From contig JAGBAV010000042.1 of assembly GCA_017938795.1 (NCBI GenBank), positions 1 through 36,696 of the forward strand: a stretch of 36,696 nt of DNA, read 5' to 3'. The notes below the pieces were generated by a model that saw only the letters and a list, made by a program, of their open reading frames with translations, had not been told where the DNA came from and searched no databases. The position numbers and the translations under genes are program-made. Below are positions 1 to 8,075 of this stretch, one piece after another. This DNA is from Clostridia bacterium. Its GTDB lineage: Bacteria; Bacillota; Clostridia; Christensenellales; Aristaeellaceae. Each line of letters opens with the position of its first letter. The stretch's first letter is position 1.

Positions 1-1091
1 AGTGGGCGCTCTCCCGCCTGAACACGCTGATCAAGGACGTCGACACGCACCTTGAGAACTACCGCATCACCGAGGCCTCCCGCGTGATGGTCGACTTCGT
101 GGACGACCTGTCCAACTGGTACGTCCGCCGCAGCCGCGAGCGCTTCTGGGGCACGGGCATGGCCGGCGACAAGGAGGCCGCGTTCGCCACGCTGTACCAC
201 ATCCTGGAGACCATGTCCCGCCTGACCGCGCCGTTCACGCCGTTCATGGCCGAGAGCATGTACCGCAACCTCGTGTGCTCCGTCGATCCGACCGCGCCGA
301 TCTCCGTCCACCTGACCGACTTCCCGGTGTGCGACGAGGGCATGATCAATCCGGAGCTGGAGGAGAACATGCGCGCGCTGCTGGACGTCGTCATCCAGGG
401 CCGCGCCGCCCGCGCGGAGTCCGGCCTGAAGGTCCGCCAGCCGCTGGCGAAGATGGTCGTCTCCGGCCTGACCCTGCCGCAGGAGCTGTGCGAGCTCGCC
501 GGCGACGAGCTGAACGTCAAGGCTGTGGAGTTCACCGACGACACCTCCGCCTTCATGACCTACCAGCTCAAGCCGCAGATGCGCACGCTGGGCAAGAAGT
601 ACGGCAAGCTGCTCAAGGCCATCGGCGAGAAGCTCGCCACGCTGGACGGCAACGAGGTCGTGAAGAACTTCGAGGCCGGCAACCTGCTGACCTTCGAGCT
701 GGACGGCACGATGATCGAGCTGGAGAAGGACGACGTCCTGACCAGCCCGATGAAGAAGCCGGGCTATGTCGTCGCCGCGGGCCGCGAGGTCACCGTCGCG
801 CTGGACACCAACCTCACCGACGAGCTGGTCGCCGAGGGCTTCGCGCGCGAGGTCGTCTCCAAGCTGCAGACCATGCGCAAGGAGGCCGGCTTCGACGTGA
901 CCGACCGCATCTACGTCACCGTCGCTACGGAGGATGAGAAGCTGGCGGCCATCGTCGCGGAGAATACCGCCGCGATCATGAACGGCGTGCTCGCGCTGGA
1001 GGTCGTTCTCGGCCCGGCCGCCGAGGGCGCCTACACCAAGGACTGGAGCATCAACGGCGTTGCTGCGACGCTCTCCGTCCGCAAGGCGTAA
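1..1091 (+). CDS. ileS: Isoleucyl-tRNA synthetase, C-terminal part (5' end outside window)
   Basis: The frame is open from base 3, so the first ATG at 84 is internal. The gene is cut by the window edge. The product charges tRNA-Ile with isoleucine in the cytoplasm. The visible 363 residues begin with WALSRLNTLIKDVD and continue into DDLSNWYVRRSRERFW, the class Ia anticodon-binding (DALR-like) region typical of IleRS. The remaining ~250 residues match the long C-terminal extension of the eukaryote-like IleRS type, containing KVRQPLAKM and VAEGFAREVVSKLQTMRKEAGFDVTDRI. No C-terminal zinc-binding CxxC pair is visible, which agrees with this subtype. Codon use is strongly biased to C/G endings, as expected for a highly expressed housekeeping gene. 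A terminator follows directly. The family assignment is very secure; the HIGH and KMSKS motifs lie upstream of the window. Confidence 0.97.
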   Translation, partial: WALSRLNTLIKDVDTHLENYRITEASRVMVDFVDDLSNWYVRRSRERFWGTGMAGDKEAAFATLYHILETMSRLTAPFTPFMAESMYRNLVCSVDPTAPISVHLTDFPVCDEGMINPELEENMRALLDVVIQGRAARAESGLKVRQPLAKMVVSGLTLPQELCELAGDELNVKAVEFTDDTSAFMTYQLKPQMRTLGKKYGKLLKAIGEKLATLDGNEVVKNFEAGNLLTFELDGTMIELEKDDVLTSPMKKPGYVVAAGREVTVALDTNLTDELVAEGFAREVVSKLQTMRKEAGFDVTDRIYVTVATEDEKLAAIVAENTAAIMNGVLALEVVLGPAAEGAYTKDWSINGVAATLSVRKA

Positions 1092-1110
1092 GCCGAACCT
1101 ATACCATCAC

Positions 1111-1167
1111 TTGCGCCCGACGGGGCGCCGGGGATCATGCGTCTCCGGCGCCCGGGCGCAATTTCTT
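1111..1167 (+). terminator. Rho-independent terminator after ileS
   Basis: A long GC-rich hairpin starts with TTGCGCCCG and closes with CGGGCGCAA, with an inner GCGCCGG/CCGGCGC pairing. It is followed by ATTTCTTT. It begins 20 bp after the ileS stop and separates ileS from the next gene. Confidence 0.8.
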
Positions 1168-1213
1168 TGATTATGCAGAAAGAACGGAAACAGCCGGAAT
1201 CGGAGAATCATCA

Positions 1214-2518
1214 ATGAAGAAAATCGTCATCGCCGGCGCGGGCGCGTATCATTTCGCCCCCGGCATACTGGAGGATCTCTTTGTCCGCTACCGCATGGCG
1301 TGCGAGGTGTGGATGGTGGACGCCGACCTTGACATGGCGGAGCTCACCGCGCGCGGCGCGCAGGCGCTGGCCCGGGGCTTCGGCGTGGAGGCGCGGTTCT
1401 ATTACACGACCCAGCTGAAGAAAGCGATCTTCTCCGCGGACGCCGTCGTCCTCTGCGCGGATTTCCTTGACGAGGAGGCGTGGAAGAAGGACTACGAGAT
1501 GCTCGACGCGGTCGGCCTTGGCAAGCAGGTGCGCCTGCGCGGCGGTGTCGGCGGCGCGATGCAGACCATGCGCGTGCTGGATTTCGTGACCGACCTCGCC
1601 GAGCAGATGGCGGAGGAATGCCCGGACGCGCCGCTGATCCTGTGCGACAGCGGCTTTGGCGGGCTGCAGATGGCGCGCGCGTGCGAGTGCGCGCAGCGCT
1701 GCTGCGGGATCCGCACGCTGGGCGTCAGCGGCGTGACGGAGCAGACGCGCCGCAGGCTCGCCCTCTACCTCAATATGAAGGAGGAGGAGCTTGACGTCGC
1801 CTGCGCAGGCCTCAATAACTTCAGCTGGGTGACGCGCCTTCAGGATCAGAAGGGGCGCGACCTTATCCCGCGCTGCAAGAAGGAGATCAGCGAGGACCCG
1901 CGCGAGGAGCTCGCCGCGCAGTACATCGACTGGTATGACGCGATCCCCGCGGGCGAGCGCGTGATGCAGTACGAGCTGCTCGCGGATACGGAGCTCAGCC
2001 CGCGCAAGACGGTGCTGCTTTCCGGCGTGGGGCTGGCGGATTACGAGCTGCGCAAGCGCAATCTCGCGCTGCTGACGGTTCACGGGCCGCTCAGCCCGCA
2101 GGGGCTGGAGGCGTGGGGCCAGATCCGCACGAGCGGCCTTGCCTCCGCGCGCCCGGTGGAGATCCTGCGCGCGCTCTGGGGCATGGGCGCCTGCAGCGTG
2201 CAGAGCCTGTGTATGCCGTGCGACGGCGCGGTTGCCGGCGTCGCCGAGGGGCGCTTTGTGGAGTGCCCGGCGACGGTGGATGCGCAGGGCGCACATGGCG
2301 AATACACGGAACTGCCCATCGAGCTGGAGGATATCATGGGCCAGCTGAGCCTGTGCAATCTTCTCTATGCCGAGGCGGCGGCCTCCGGCAGCCGCAAGGC
2401 GCTGCGCGAGGCGATGGAGTGCGACCCGGCGTTTGCCGGCGTGGATTTGCTCTATACAGAAGGCGTGCTTTCTGATATGATGGAAGGGCAGAAGGAGAAG
2501 CTCAAGCGGTTCTTCTGA
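1214..2518 (+). CDS. Divergent glycoside hydrolase family 4-like NAD-dependent protein
   Basis: The 434-residue product has the GH4 layout: an N-terminal Rossmann motif (IVIAGAGAYHFAPGILEDLF), an acidic VDAD after beta-strand 2, a glycine-rich GGVGGAMQTMR segment, and a GLNNFSW segment matching the family's GLNH(L/F)SW. GH4 enzymes use NAD+ and a divalent metal to cleave glycosides by oxidation, elimination and reduction. The usual metal ligands are Cys in a GLCN-type motif and His in GLNH. Here the corresponding residues read Ser172 (GVSGVTEQ) and Asn202 (GLNNF). The usual (N)xxNP motif is replaced by CDSGFGG around residue 145. The protein may therefore be a non-hydrolytic NAD(P)-dependent oxidoreductase or may use a different metal site. 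Fold membership is likely; activity and substrate are unknown. It appears to be monocistronic or to lead into the methyltransferase gene 63 bp downstream. No clear promoter was identified. Confidence 0.8.
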   Translation: MKKIVIAGAGAYHFAPGILEDLFVRYRMACEVWMVDADLDMAELTARGAQALARGFGVEARFYYTTQLKKAIFSADAVVLCADFLDEEAWKKDYEMLDAVGLGKQVRLRGGVGGAMQTMRVLDFVTDLAEQMAEECPDAPLILCDSGFGGLQMARACECAQRCCGIRTLGVSGVTEQTRRRLALYLNMKEEELDVACAGLNNFSWVTRLQDQKGRDLIPRCKKEISEDPREELAAQYIDWYDAIPAGERVMQYELLADTELSPRKTVLLSGVGLADYELRKRNLALLTVHGPLSPQGLEAWGQIRTSGLASARPVEILRALWGMGACSVQSLCMPCDGAVAGVAEGRFVECPATVDAQGAHGEYTELPIELEDIMGQLSLCNLLYAEAAASGSRKALREAMECDPAFAGVDLLYTEGVLSDMMEGQKEKLKRFF

Positions 2519-2581
2519 TCCCATCGGGGGAAGGCTGCGGAGCGGAATATGACGAGCATCTGAACAGGAAAGAGGAATCCA

Positions 2582-3460
2582 ATGTTTATTGCAGATAAGT
2601 GGCAGGATTATGAGGTGCTGGACTGCGGCGGCGGCGAGAAGCTGGAGCGCTGGGGCGACGTGTATCTGCGCCGCCCGGACCCGCAGGCGATCTGGCCCGC
2701 GCGCGATCCGTCGTTCTGGCGCAAGGCGCAGGCGCACTATCACCGCAGCGAGAAGGGCGGCGGCAGCTGGGAGTTCTTTGCCAAGCTCCCCGAGCGCTGG
2801 GAGATCGGCTATAAGAGCGTCGATAAGGATCTGAAGTTCTACGTCCGCCCGACGGGCTTCAAGCATACGGGTCTGTTCCCGGAGCAGGCGGCCAACTGGG
2901 ACTGGATGAACGCGCTGGTGCAGCAGCGCAGGGCGGAGGGCCGCCCCGTGCGCGTGCTGAATCTGTTCGCCTATACCGGCGGCGCGACGATGGCCTGCGC
3001 CGCAGCCGGCGCGCAGGTCTGCCACTGCGACGCGGCGAAGGGCATGGTGCAGTGGGCGCGGGAGAACCGCGAGCTGACCGGCCTGCCGGAGGAGAGCACC
3101 CGCTGGATCGTGGACGACGCGCTCAAGTTCGTGCAGCGCGAGGCGAGGCGCGGGCATTTCTACGACGGTATCCTGATGGACCCGCCCAGCTACGGGCGCG
3201 GCCCGGGCGGCGAGGTATGGAAGCTGGAGAATGAGCTCTACGGGCTGGTGAAGGCGGCGAGCGAGGCGCTGTGCGAGGATCCGCTGTTCTTCCTGCTCAA
3301 CGGCTATACGACGGGCTTCCAGGCGAGCGTGCTGGGGAATATGGTCGATATGTGCGTGACCTCCCGCTTCGGCGGCGAGGTGAAGGCGGACGAGCTGTGC
3401 CTGCCGGTGACGGCGGGCGGCGTGCTGCCCTGCGGCACCAGCGGCCGCTGGCAGCGCTGA
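2582..3460 (+). CDS. Class I SAM-dependent methyltransferase, COG1092/RlmI-like (probable rRNA methyltransferase)
   Basis: The 292-residue protein carries a Rossmann-type SAM site, VLNLFAYTGGATMACAAAGA near residues 120-140, followed by the acidic CDAAKGMVQWARENRELTGL segment. The catalytic-loop motif MDPPSYGRGPGGEVW has its Asp at residue 200. These features are typical of the COG1092 family that includes the 23S rRNA cytosine-C5 methyltransferase RlmI. The protein is shorter than RlmI and lacks a recognisable N-terminal PUA domain. The exact target is therefore unclear, though RNA is the probable substrate. It is followed 22 bp later by an RluA-type pseudouridine synthase, so the two probably form an RNA-modification operon. 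The start has an AAAGAGGAAT ribosome binding site just upstream. Confidence 0.85.
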   Translation: MFIADKWQDYEVLDCGGGEKLERWGDVYLRRPDPQAIWPARDPSFWRKAQAHYHRSEKGGGSWEFFAKLPERWEIGYKSVDKDLKFYVRPTGFKHTGLFPEQAANWDWMNALVQQRRAEGRPVRVLNLFAYTGGATMACAAAGAQVCHCDAAKGMVQWARENRELTGLPEESTRWIVDDALKFVQREARRGHFYDGILMDPPSYGRGPGGEVWKLENELYGLVKAASEALCEDPLFFLLNGYTTGFQASVLGNMVDMCVTSRFGGEVKADELCLPVTAGGVLPCGTSGRWQR

Positions 3461-3482
3461 TCATCAGCAGAAACCGAGGAAT

Positions 3483-4199
3483 ATGATGGAAACCTATCAC
3501 GGCGTAGGCGTCGTCTATGAGGACAATCACCTGCTTGTGGTGGTGAAGCCGCCGAATATGCCCACGCAGGCGGACGCCAGCGGCGACCCCGACCTGCACA
3601 GCACGATGAAGGCATATATCGCGGAGAAATACCAGAAGCCGGGCGCGGTGTATCTGGGGCTTGTGCACAGGCTTGACAGGCCGGTGGGCGGGCTGGTCGT
3701 GCTCGCGCGCACAAGCAAGGCGGCGGACCGCCTGTCCGCGCAGGTGCGGGAGAAGACGCTCGCGCGCCAGTATGTCGCGGCGGTGCAGGGCAGCGCGCCG
3801 GCGCAGAGGGAGCTTACGGACTGGCTGCTCAAGGACGAGCGCACCAATACCGTGCGCGCGGTTGCGCCGGGTACGCCCGGGGCGAAGGATGCGATGCTGC
3901 GCTATGCCTGCTGCGGCGGGGCCGGCGGGCTGTCCCTGCTGCGGGTGAAGCTGTATACCGGCCGCTCGCATCAGATCCGCGTGCAGCTCTCGCACAGCGG
4001 GCTGCCGATCTGGGGCGACGCGCGCTACGGCGGCGGCAGGCCGGGCGAGCAGATCGCGCTCTGGGGCGCGCATCTGGGGCTCGTCCATCCGACAAAGAAA
4101 GAAGAGATGCATTTTGACGCGCTGCCGCCGATGGATCAGGCGCCGTGGCGCAGCTTTGGCGCGGAGGTCTGGGCGTGCGAGGCGCAGACCGTCCTGTGA
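3483..4199 (+). CDS. RluA-family pseudouridine synthase
   Basis: The 238-residue protein isomerises uridine to pseudouridine in RNA (rRNA or tRNA). The family signature HRLDRPVGGLVVLARTSKAA is present, with the catalytic Asp at residue 65. The later GRSHQIRVQLSHSGLPIWGDARYGG motif is also typical of the RluA/RsuA fold. There is no N-terminal S4 domain, so this is a short catalytic-domain form; the N-terminus begins directly with the VVYEDNHLLVVVKPPNMPT strand of the domain. GAGGA sits about 3 nt before the first ATG, and a second in-frame ATG follows immediately at 3486, which may be the real start. It lies 22 bp downstream of the methyltransferase gene, consistent with co-transcription. The specific RNA site is not predictable from sequence. 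Confidence 0.92.
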   Translation: MMETYHGVGVVYEDNHLLVVVKPPNMPTQADASGDPDLHSTMKAYIAEKYQKPGAVYLGLVHRLDRPVGGLVVLARTSKAADRLSAQVREKTLARQYVAAVQGSAPAQRELTDWLLKDERTNTVRAVAPGTPGAKDAMLRYACCGGAGGLSLLRVKLYTGRSHQIRVQLSHSGLPIWGDARYGGGRPGEQIALWGAHLGLVHPTKKEEMHFDALPPMDQAPWRSFGAEVWACEAQTVL

Positions 4200-4272
4200 A
4201 TCGCGCCGAACATGCAGGGATTGCGCCTGATGCATCGTCTGTATCCATAGAGAAACCACCGGGAGGAATACC

Positions 4273-6177
4273 ATGAAGCACCTGATCGCACTCATCCTTT
4301 CGCTTGCGCTGCTGCTGGGCGCATCCGCACTGGCGGATCAGCGCGCGCAGACCCTGCTGGCCGTCGCCGTGACGGAGCTGGGGTACAGCGCGACGAAGGG
4401 CGGCTACACCAAGTACGGCGAGTGGGGCGGGAATGCCTACGGCGAGTGGTGCTCGGAGTTCGTCTCCTGGTGCATCAGCCGCGCGGATGAGTACTACGGC
4501 ATGTCGATGCTCGACAACGACTATCCTATGCAGACCAGCTGTGACGAGGGCGCGGAGTGGTTCGCCCAGCAGGGGCGCTACATCACCACCTCCGGCACGC
4601 TCAGGGACGGCGGCGAGCAGTTCTACCTGAGCGACGGCGTGCCCGTGGCGGAGCGGGCGTATATCCCCCAGCCGGGCGACCTGATCTACATCGAGTGGTA
4701 TAAGTATAACCGCCTTGACCATGTGGGCATCGTCGAGTTCGTCACGCAGAACGCGGACGGCAGCTACGTCGTCCATACCATCGAGGGCAACAACGGCGTC
4801 CTCGGCCCGAAGCCGACGGTCGTCGCGCGCTACAGCTATGCGCTGGATGATCCGTCCATCCGCGGCTACGGCGTGCTGCAGGAGGGGCTGGTCGGCACGG
4901 TGATGGGCATGGGCTCGGAGGGCGGCAGCGTCGCCTCCTACCAGCAGTCGCTCAAGGACCTTGGGTTCTATGACGGCGACTGCGCCGGCAAATTCGGCAA
5001 GGGCACGGAGACGGCGACCAAGAACTACCAGAAGAGCAAGGGCCTCAAGCAGACCGGAAAGGCCGACGTGGACACGCAGCGCAGCATCGCGGGCGAGATC
5101 GCCGCGCGCAGGATCGCCGCGGAGATCAACGCGCAGGCCAAGGCCGCCAAGGAAGCCGAGGCCATGATGGAGACGGCGAAGACCGCGATCGCCTCCGGCT
5201 GGTTCGGCGAGTTCGATCCGCATGACGAGGCGGCGGCATGGGCGCGGCTCACGGCGGACGTCACCGTTCTGGACGTCGACCAGAAGGAGAAGATCTATCT
5301 CTCCGACGGGCCCGACGGCGAGCGCAAGACCTACGCCGCGCACCGCGGATACTTCTACGGCGAGTCCGTGGCGGTCAAGGTGCTCGAGCAGCGCGACGGC
5401 TGGGCGAAGATCGAGGCATACAACGACTATGACGAGCTGGAGCAGGGCTGGGTGCGCGGCAAGCGCATCAAGACCGTCACGCCCAATCAGACCTACGGCA
5501 TCATCGTGGACAAGATGACGCAGCGCCTCTATCTCTATAAGGAGGGGAAGCTGCTGACCACGCTCCTCGTCTCCACCGGCACGACGACCGGGCAGAACGA
5601 GGGCTTCTGCGAGACGGCGTCCGGCGAGTTCTTCATGTGCAGCGCGACGGGCGGCTTCTGGTCGGGCAATCTCTGGTGCGATCAGGCGATCCGCTTCAAC
5701 GGCGGCGACCTCATCCATCTGGTGCCGTCCATCGTCAGCAGCAGCGGCGTGCATGATTACGGCCCGTGCGAGTCCGCACTGGGCACGCGCGCGTCCCATG
5801 GCTGCATCCGCGTGCAGCGCAGGGAGAACGCGGACGGCTATAACCACGACTGGATCTGGGATAACCTCAAATACGAAAAGAATATCAAGCTCATCGTCTG
5901 GGATGACGACGGCAGGAAGCTGCGCGAGACCCCGTCCGATACGATGGTCTACTACAATCCTGACGGCGGCGAGCGCTACCATACGGACGCGAACTGCAGC
6001 AGCGTGCGCAGCGCATACCTGCCGATGCCGGGCATCGGCTACGGCAAGCTGAGCGTATACCCCTATACGCAGCTGCGTCCCTGCGGCGCCTGCTCCGCGC
6101 CGGACAGGCCGGAGACCGTCTCCGCATGGAATTCGGCGATTGACAGGGCATATGAAGAGCTGGGCCTGACCCCGTAA
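4273..6177 (+). CDS. Secreted multidomain cell-wall enzyme: CHAP + PG-binding + SH3-like + L,D-transpeptidase (YkuD)
   Basis: The 634-residue protein starts with a signal peptide (MKHLIALILSLALLLGASALA). A CHAP/NlpC-like amidase or endopeptidase domain spans roughly residues 25-205, with GEWCSEFVSWC giving candidate nucleophile Cys60 and LDHVGIVEF giving His150. A peptidoglycan_binding_1 repeat follows (about 220-265, SLKDLGFYDGDCAGKFGKGT), then an Ala/Glu-rich helical linker and an SH3-like domain (about 315-395). A YkuD L,D-transpeptidase domain covers about 405-545, with ASHGCIRV giving His509 and Cys511. A C-terminal segment has CSS and CGAC cysteines. CHAP enzymes cut peptide or amide bonds in peptidoglycan, while YkuD domains make 3-3 cross-links or attach proteins, so this chain appears to combine cutting and joining. 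GGGAGG lies 7 nt before the ATG. Domain assignments are good; the biological role is inferred. Confidence 0.9.
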   Translation: MKHLIALILSLALLLGASALADQRAQTLLAVAVTELGYSATKGGYTKYGEWGGNAYGEWCSEFVSWCISRADEYYGMSMLDNDYPMQTSCDEGAEWFAQQGRYITTSGTLRDGGEQFYLSDGVPVAERAYIPQPGDLIYIEWYKYNRLDHVGIVEFVTQNADGSYVVHTIEGNNGVLGPKPTVVARYSYALDDPSIRGYGVLQEGLVGTVMGMGSEGGSVASYQQSLKDLGFYDGDCAGKFGKGTETATKNYQKSKGLKQTGKADVDTQRSIAGEIAARRIAAEINAQAKAAKEAEAMMETAKTAIASGWFGEFDPHDEAAAWARLTADVTVLDVDQKEKIYLSDGPDGERKTYAAHRGYFYGESVAVKVLEQRDGWAKIEAYNDYDELEQGWVRGKRIKTVTPNQTYGIIVDKMTQRLYLYKEGKLLTTLLVSTGTTTGQNEGFCETASGEFFMCSATGGFWSGNLWCDQAIRFNGGDLIHLVPSIVSSSGVHDYGPCESALGTRASHGCIRVQRRENADGYNHDWIWDNLKYEKNIKLIVWDDDGRKLRETPSDTMVYYNPDGGERYHTDANCSSVRSAYLPMPGIGYGKLSVYPYTQLRPCGACSAPDRPETVSAWNSAIDRAYEELGLTP

Positions 6178-6210
6178 TACGGGCGACTTACACAGCGGGA
6201 GAGATGCGGC

Positions 6211-6765
6211 ATGACAGCAGGTAAGCTGCCAAAAAAATACCACATCGGCATGCGCAACATCAAGACGGCGATCTGCGCGGCGCTTTGCGCGCTGCTGTAT
6301 CTGCCGTTTGGCCGCAGCCCGGCGTTCGCGTGCATCGGCGCGATCTTCGGCTTGGGCAGCGATATGGACGACTCCATCACGCAGGGCGGCAACAGGCTCT
6401 TCGGCACGCTGTTCGGCGGCGTGATCGGCGTCGTGCTGTTTTGGGTGTATCTGCATTTTGTCCCGGATGGGGCGCATACCCCGCTGCTGGCGGCGCTGGT
6501 GTTTATCGGCACGGTGCTGCTCATTGAGGTCTGCCATATCTTCTGGGTCGGCGGCGTGCAGCCGGGCAGCGTGGTGCTGTGTATCCTGCTGTTCAATACC
6601 CCGCCGGAGACGTATGTCGCCTATATGCTCGCCCGCACGTTTGATACGGCGGTCGGCGTGCTGATCGCTTGGGTGTTCAGCTGGGTGTTCCCGCGCGGCT
6701 GGCGCGGGCTCTGGCCGCAGCGCATCGCCGCATGGAAGGCGCGGCGGGGCGGCTCGTCCTCCTGA
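6211..6765 (+). CDS. FUSC / aromatic acid exporter-like membrane protein
   Basis: The 184-residue protein has a short basic N-terminus (GKLPKKYHIGMRNIKTAICAAL) typical of the DUF939/ArAE_1 family, then four to five hydrophobic segments: residues ~20-50, 65-88, 93-113, 115-135 and 143-165. Members of this family are proposed efflux or membrane-integrity proteins. Only the N-terminal transmembrane half of a full-length FUSC protein is present, with no cytoplasmic C-terminal domain. GGGAGAG lies 7 nt before the ATG. The gene begins 33 bp after the CHAP/YkuD gene and could be read through from it. It converges on the aromatic operon, separated by a hairpin terminator. Family placement is fairly sure; the substrate is unknown, and the family name alone does not show aromatic-acid export. 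Confidence 0.72.
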   Translation: MTAGKLPKKYHIGMRNIKTAICAALCALLYLPFGRSPAFACIGAIFGLGSDMDDSITQGGNRLFGTLFGGVIGVVLFWVYLHFVPDGAHTPLLAALVFIGTVLLIEVCHIFWVGGVQPGSVVLCILLFNTPPETYVAYMLARTFDTAVGVLIAWVFSWVFPRGWRGLWPQRIAAWKARRGGSSS

Positions 6766-6782
6766 AAAACGGCATATCCATT

Positions 6783-6824
6783 AGACCTCCGCGTGGCGAA
6801 TCGTCACAGCGGAGGTCTTTGCTT
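6783..6824 (+). terminator. Hairpin between convergent genes
   Basis: AGACCTCCGC and GCGGAGGTCT form a perfect 10-bp stem with a 16-nt loop, followed on the plus strand by TTGCTT. It lies between the FUSC-like gene and the end of the minus-strand aromatic operon. The minus-strand side lacks a U-run, so it is mainly a plus-strand terminator. Confidence 0.7.
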
Positions 6825-6842
6825 ATGCTGTTTTCGTGAGGC

Positions 6843-7172
6843 TTATCGGCGGATGTATGTCCGCTCGATGCGCCTGTATGCGCGGACAAGCAGGGCGAAG
6901 CCGGCGGAGCAGCCAAGCCCCGCCGCAATCAGCGAGGCGATGGGGCTGACGAGCGCGAGCAGCCCGGCCGCCCAGTACCAGAGGGAATAGCGCGCCCACA
7001 TCCGCGCATGCGCCCTGTTGTGCCCATGGATATCGGCGACCGAGGCAGGATCGACCTCCGTCCCCGCCCAGAAGGGCATGGGGTCGCTGCGCCGCAGGGC
7101 CCACTGCGCGACGGCGCAGAACACCGCCGCCGTCCCGAAATAGATCATGCAGGTGATGAGCTTGCCGGCCAT
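6843..7172 (-). CDS. Small membrane protein of unknown function, last gene of the aromatic operon
   Basis: The 109-residue protein has three hydrophobic segments (about residues 3-22, 63-82 and 84-100) around a conserved-looking soluble stretch, PMPFWAGTEVDPASVADIHGHN, followed by ARMWARYSLWYW. Small Firmicutes membrane proteins with an FW-x-G-T ... DI-x-x-x-N ... MW-x-x-Y pattern are common, but I know of no assigned function. The start is supported by AAGGAGG five nt before the ATG. It begins 9 bp after the RidA-like gene, so it belongs to the same transcript. There is no evidence from its sequence for a direct role in aromatic metabolism; membership of the operon is the only functional hint. 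Confidence 0.75.
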   Translation of the reverse strand: MAGKLITCMIYFGTAAVFCAVAQWALRRSDPMPFWAGTEVDPASVADIHGHNRAHARMWARYSLWYWAAGLLALVSPIASLIAAGLGCSAGFALLVRAYRRIERTYIRR

Positions 7173-7181
7173 ACGTCCTCC

Positions 7182-7544
7182 TTACTTCCCGCAGTAGGCG
7201 ATCGCGTCCGCCTGAAACTGCAGGCCGCTCTCTCCTCCCCTGTGCGCGAACTCGGTCTGGATCGATTTGCGCACGGGGTATTTCCCGCCGAACCGCTCCT
7301 TGATGACCTTCTCCATCACGGGGATGTTCCACACGTCGCGGAAGAGGCAGTCCATCTGCACGACATGCTCAAGCGTCAGACCGACGAGCGCGAGCCTGCG
7401 CTCCATCTCGTCGAATGCACCGTTGATCTGCTCCTCGACGGTGCCGCCGACATTGCCGACGCAGTAATTGAGGAAGCAGAAATCCCCGGCGCGGATGATG
7501 CCGGTATGCGCCCAGTCCTCGTGAATATCGTATCGTTCGATCAT
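7182..7544 (-). CDS. RidA-family (YjgF/YER057c/UK114) protein
   Basis: The 120-residue length and the pattern GDFCFLNYCVGNVGGTVEEQ, followed by AFDEMERRLALVGLTLEHVVQMDCLFRDV, match the Rid family. These trimeric proteins hydrolyse reactive enamine/imine intermediates released by PLP enzymes. YPVRKS probably supplies the family's catalytic Arg. The C-terminal block reads LQFQADAIAY where classical RidA has a VEIE-type acidic motif, so this looks like a non-archetypal Rid subgroup with possibly different activity. It lies 18 bp after aroK and 9 bp before the small membrane protein, inside the aromatic operon. A housekeeping role beside amino-acid biosynthesis is plausible because transaminases making Phe and Tyr produce such intermediates, but this is inference. 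Confidence 0.85.
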   Translation of the reverse strand: MIERYDIHEDWAHTGIIRAGDFCFLNYCVGNVGGTVEEQINGAFDEMERRLALVGLTLEHVVQMDCLFRDVWNIPVMEKVIKERFGGKYPVRKSIQTEFAHRGGESGLQFQADAIAYCGK

Positions 7545-7562
7545 GATGCGCCTCCTTCGGTG

Positions 7563-8075
7563 TTACAGCAGCGCCTGCACATCGGGCAGGGCGAGCAGCG
7601 CCTTGGCGGCCTGCTGCGGCGGCAGGCTGTTGTCATAGAGCAGATGCGCCGCCCCGCGGTAGAGCGCCTCGCGCCGGGCATAGAGGGTGCGCATGCGCTC
7701 CTCCTTGTCCCCGGCGAGGTTGGGGCGGGTGTCCTGCCGCACGCCGGCGATGATCGACTCCAGCGGCCTGCACAGCCACACGACCAGCCCGGTCTCCCGC
7801 ATGAGCGCGATGTTCTCCGGGCGCGTGATGATCCCGCCGCCGGTGGCGATGATGCGTGGCGGCATGGCGCAGGCCGCGCGCAGGGCCGCCGTCTCGCAGA
7901 TGCGGAAGGCGTCGTCCCCGCCGCCTGCGAAGATCTCCGGGATGCTGCGGCCTTCGCGGCGCACGATTGCCTCGTCAAGGTCGAGGCAGGGCGTGCCGGT
8001 CAGCTGCGCGAGCGCCGCCGCCATGGTGCTCTTGCCGCAGCCCATCATGCCGATCAGGAACAGATGCTTACGCAT
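7563..8075 (-). CDS. aroK: Shikimate kinase
   Basis: The 170-residue enzyme phosphorylates shikimate at the 3-hydroxyl with ATP, the fifth step of the shikimate pathway. The Walker A motif GMMGCGKST lies near residues 9-17. The shikimate-binding DLDEAI segment, the EIFAGGGDDAFR helix and the ATGGGII loop follow, and a lid Arg occurs in GVRQDTRPNL. The length is normal. Its start overlaps the 3' end of pheA by 8 bp, indicating translational coupling, and the RidA-like gene follows 18 bp later. It is in the same minus-strand operon as aroF, aroB, aroA and aroC. Confidence 0.95.
   Translation of the reverse strand: MRKHLFLIGMMGCGKSTMAAALAQLTGTPCLDLDEAIVRREGRSIPEIFAGGGDDAFRICETAALRAACAMPPRIIATGGGIITRPENIALMRETGLVVWLCRPLESIIAGVRQDTRPNLAGDKEERMRTLYARREALYRGAAHLLYDNSLPPQQAAKALLALPDVQALL

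Noticed and set aside
1211-3157. 648-codon open frame on the minus strand
   Set aside because: It is antisense to the GH4-like and methyltransferase genes and has no motif or start signal.
3829-6537. 902-codon open frame on the minus strand
   Set aside because: It is antisense to three good plus-strand genes, is rich in Arg/Ala/His, and has no recognisable domain or ribosome binding site. Long shadow frames are expected at this GC content.
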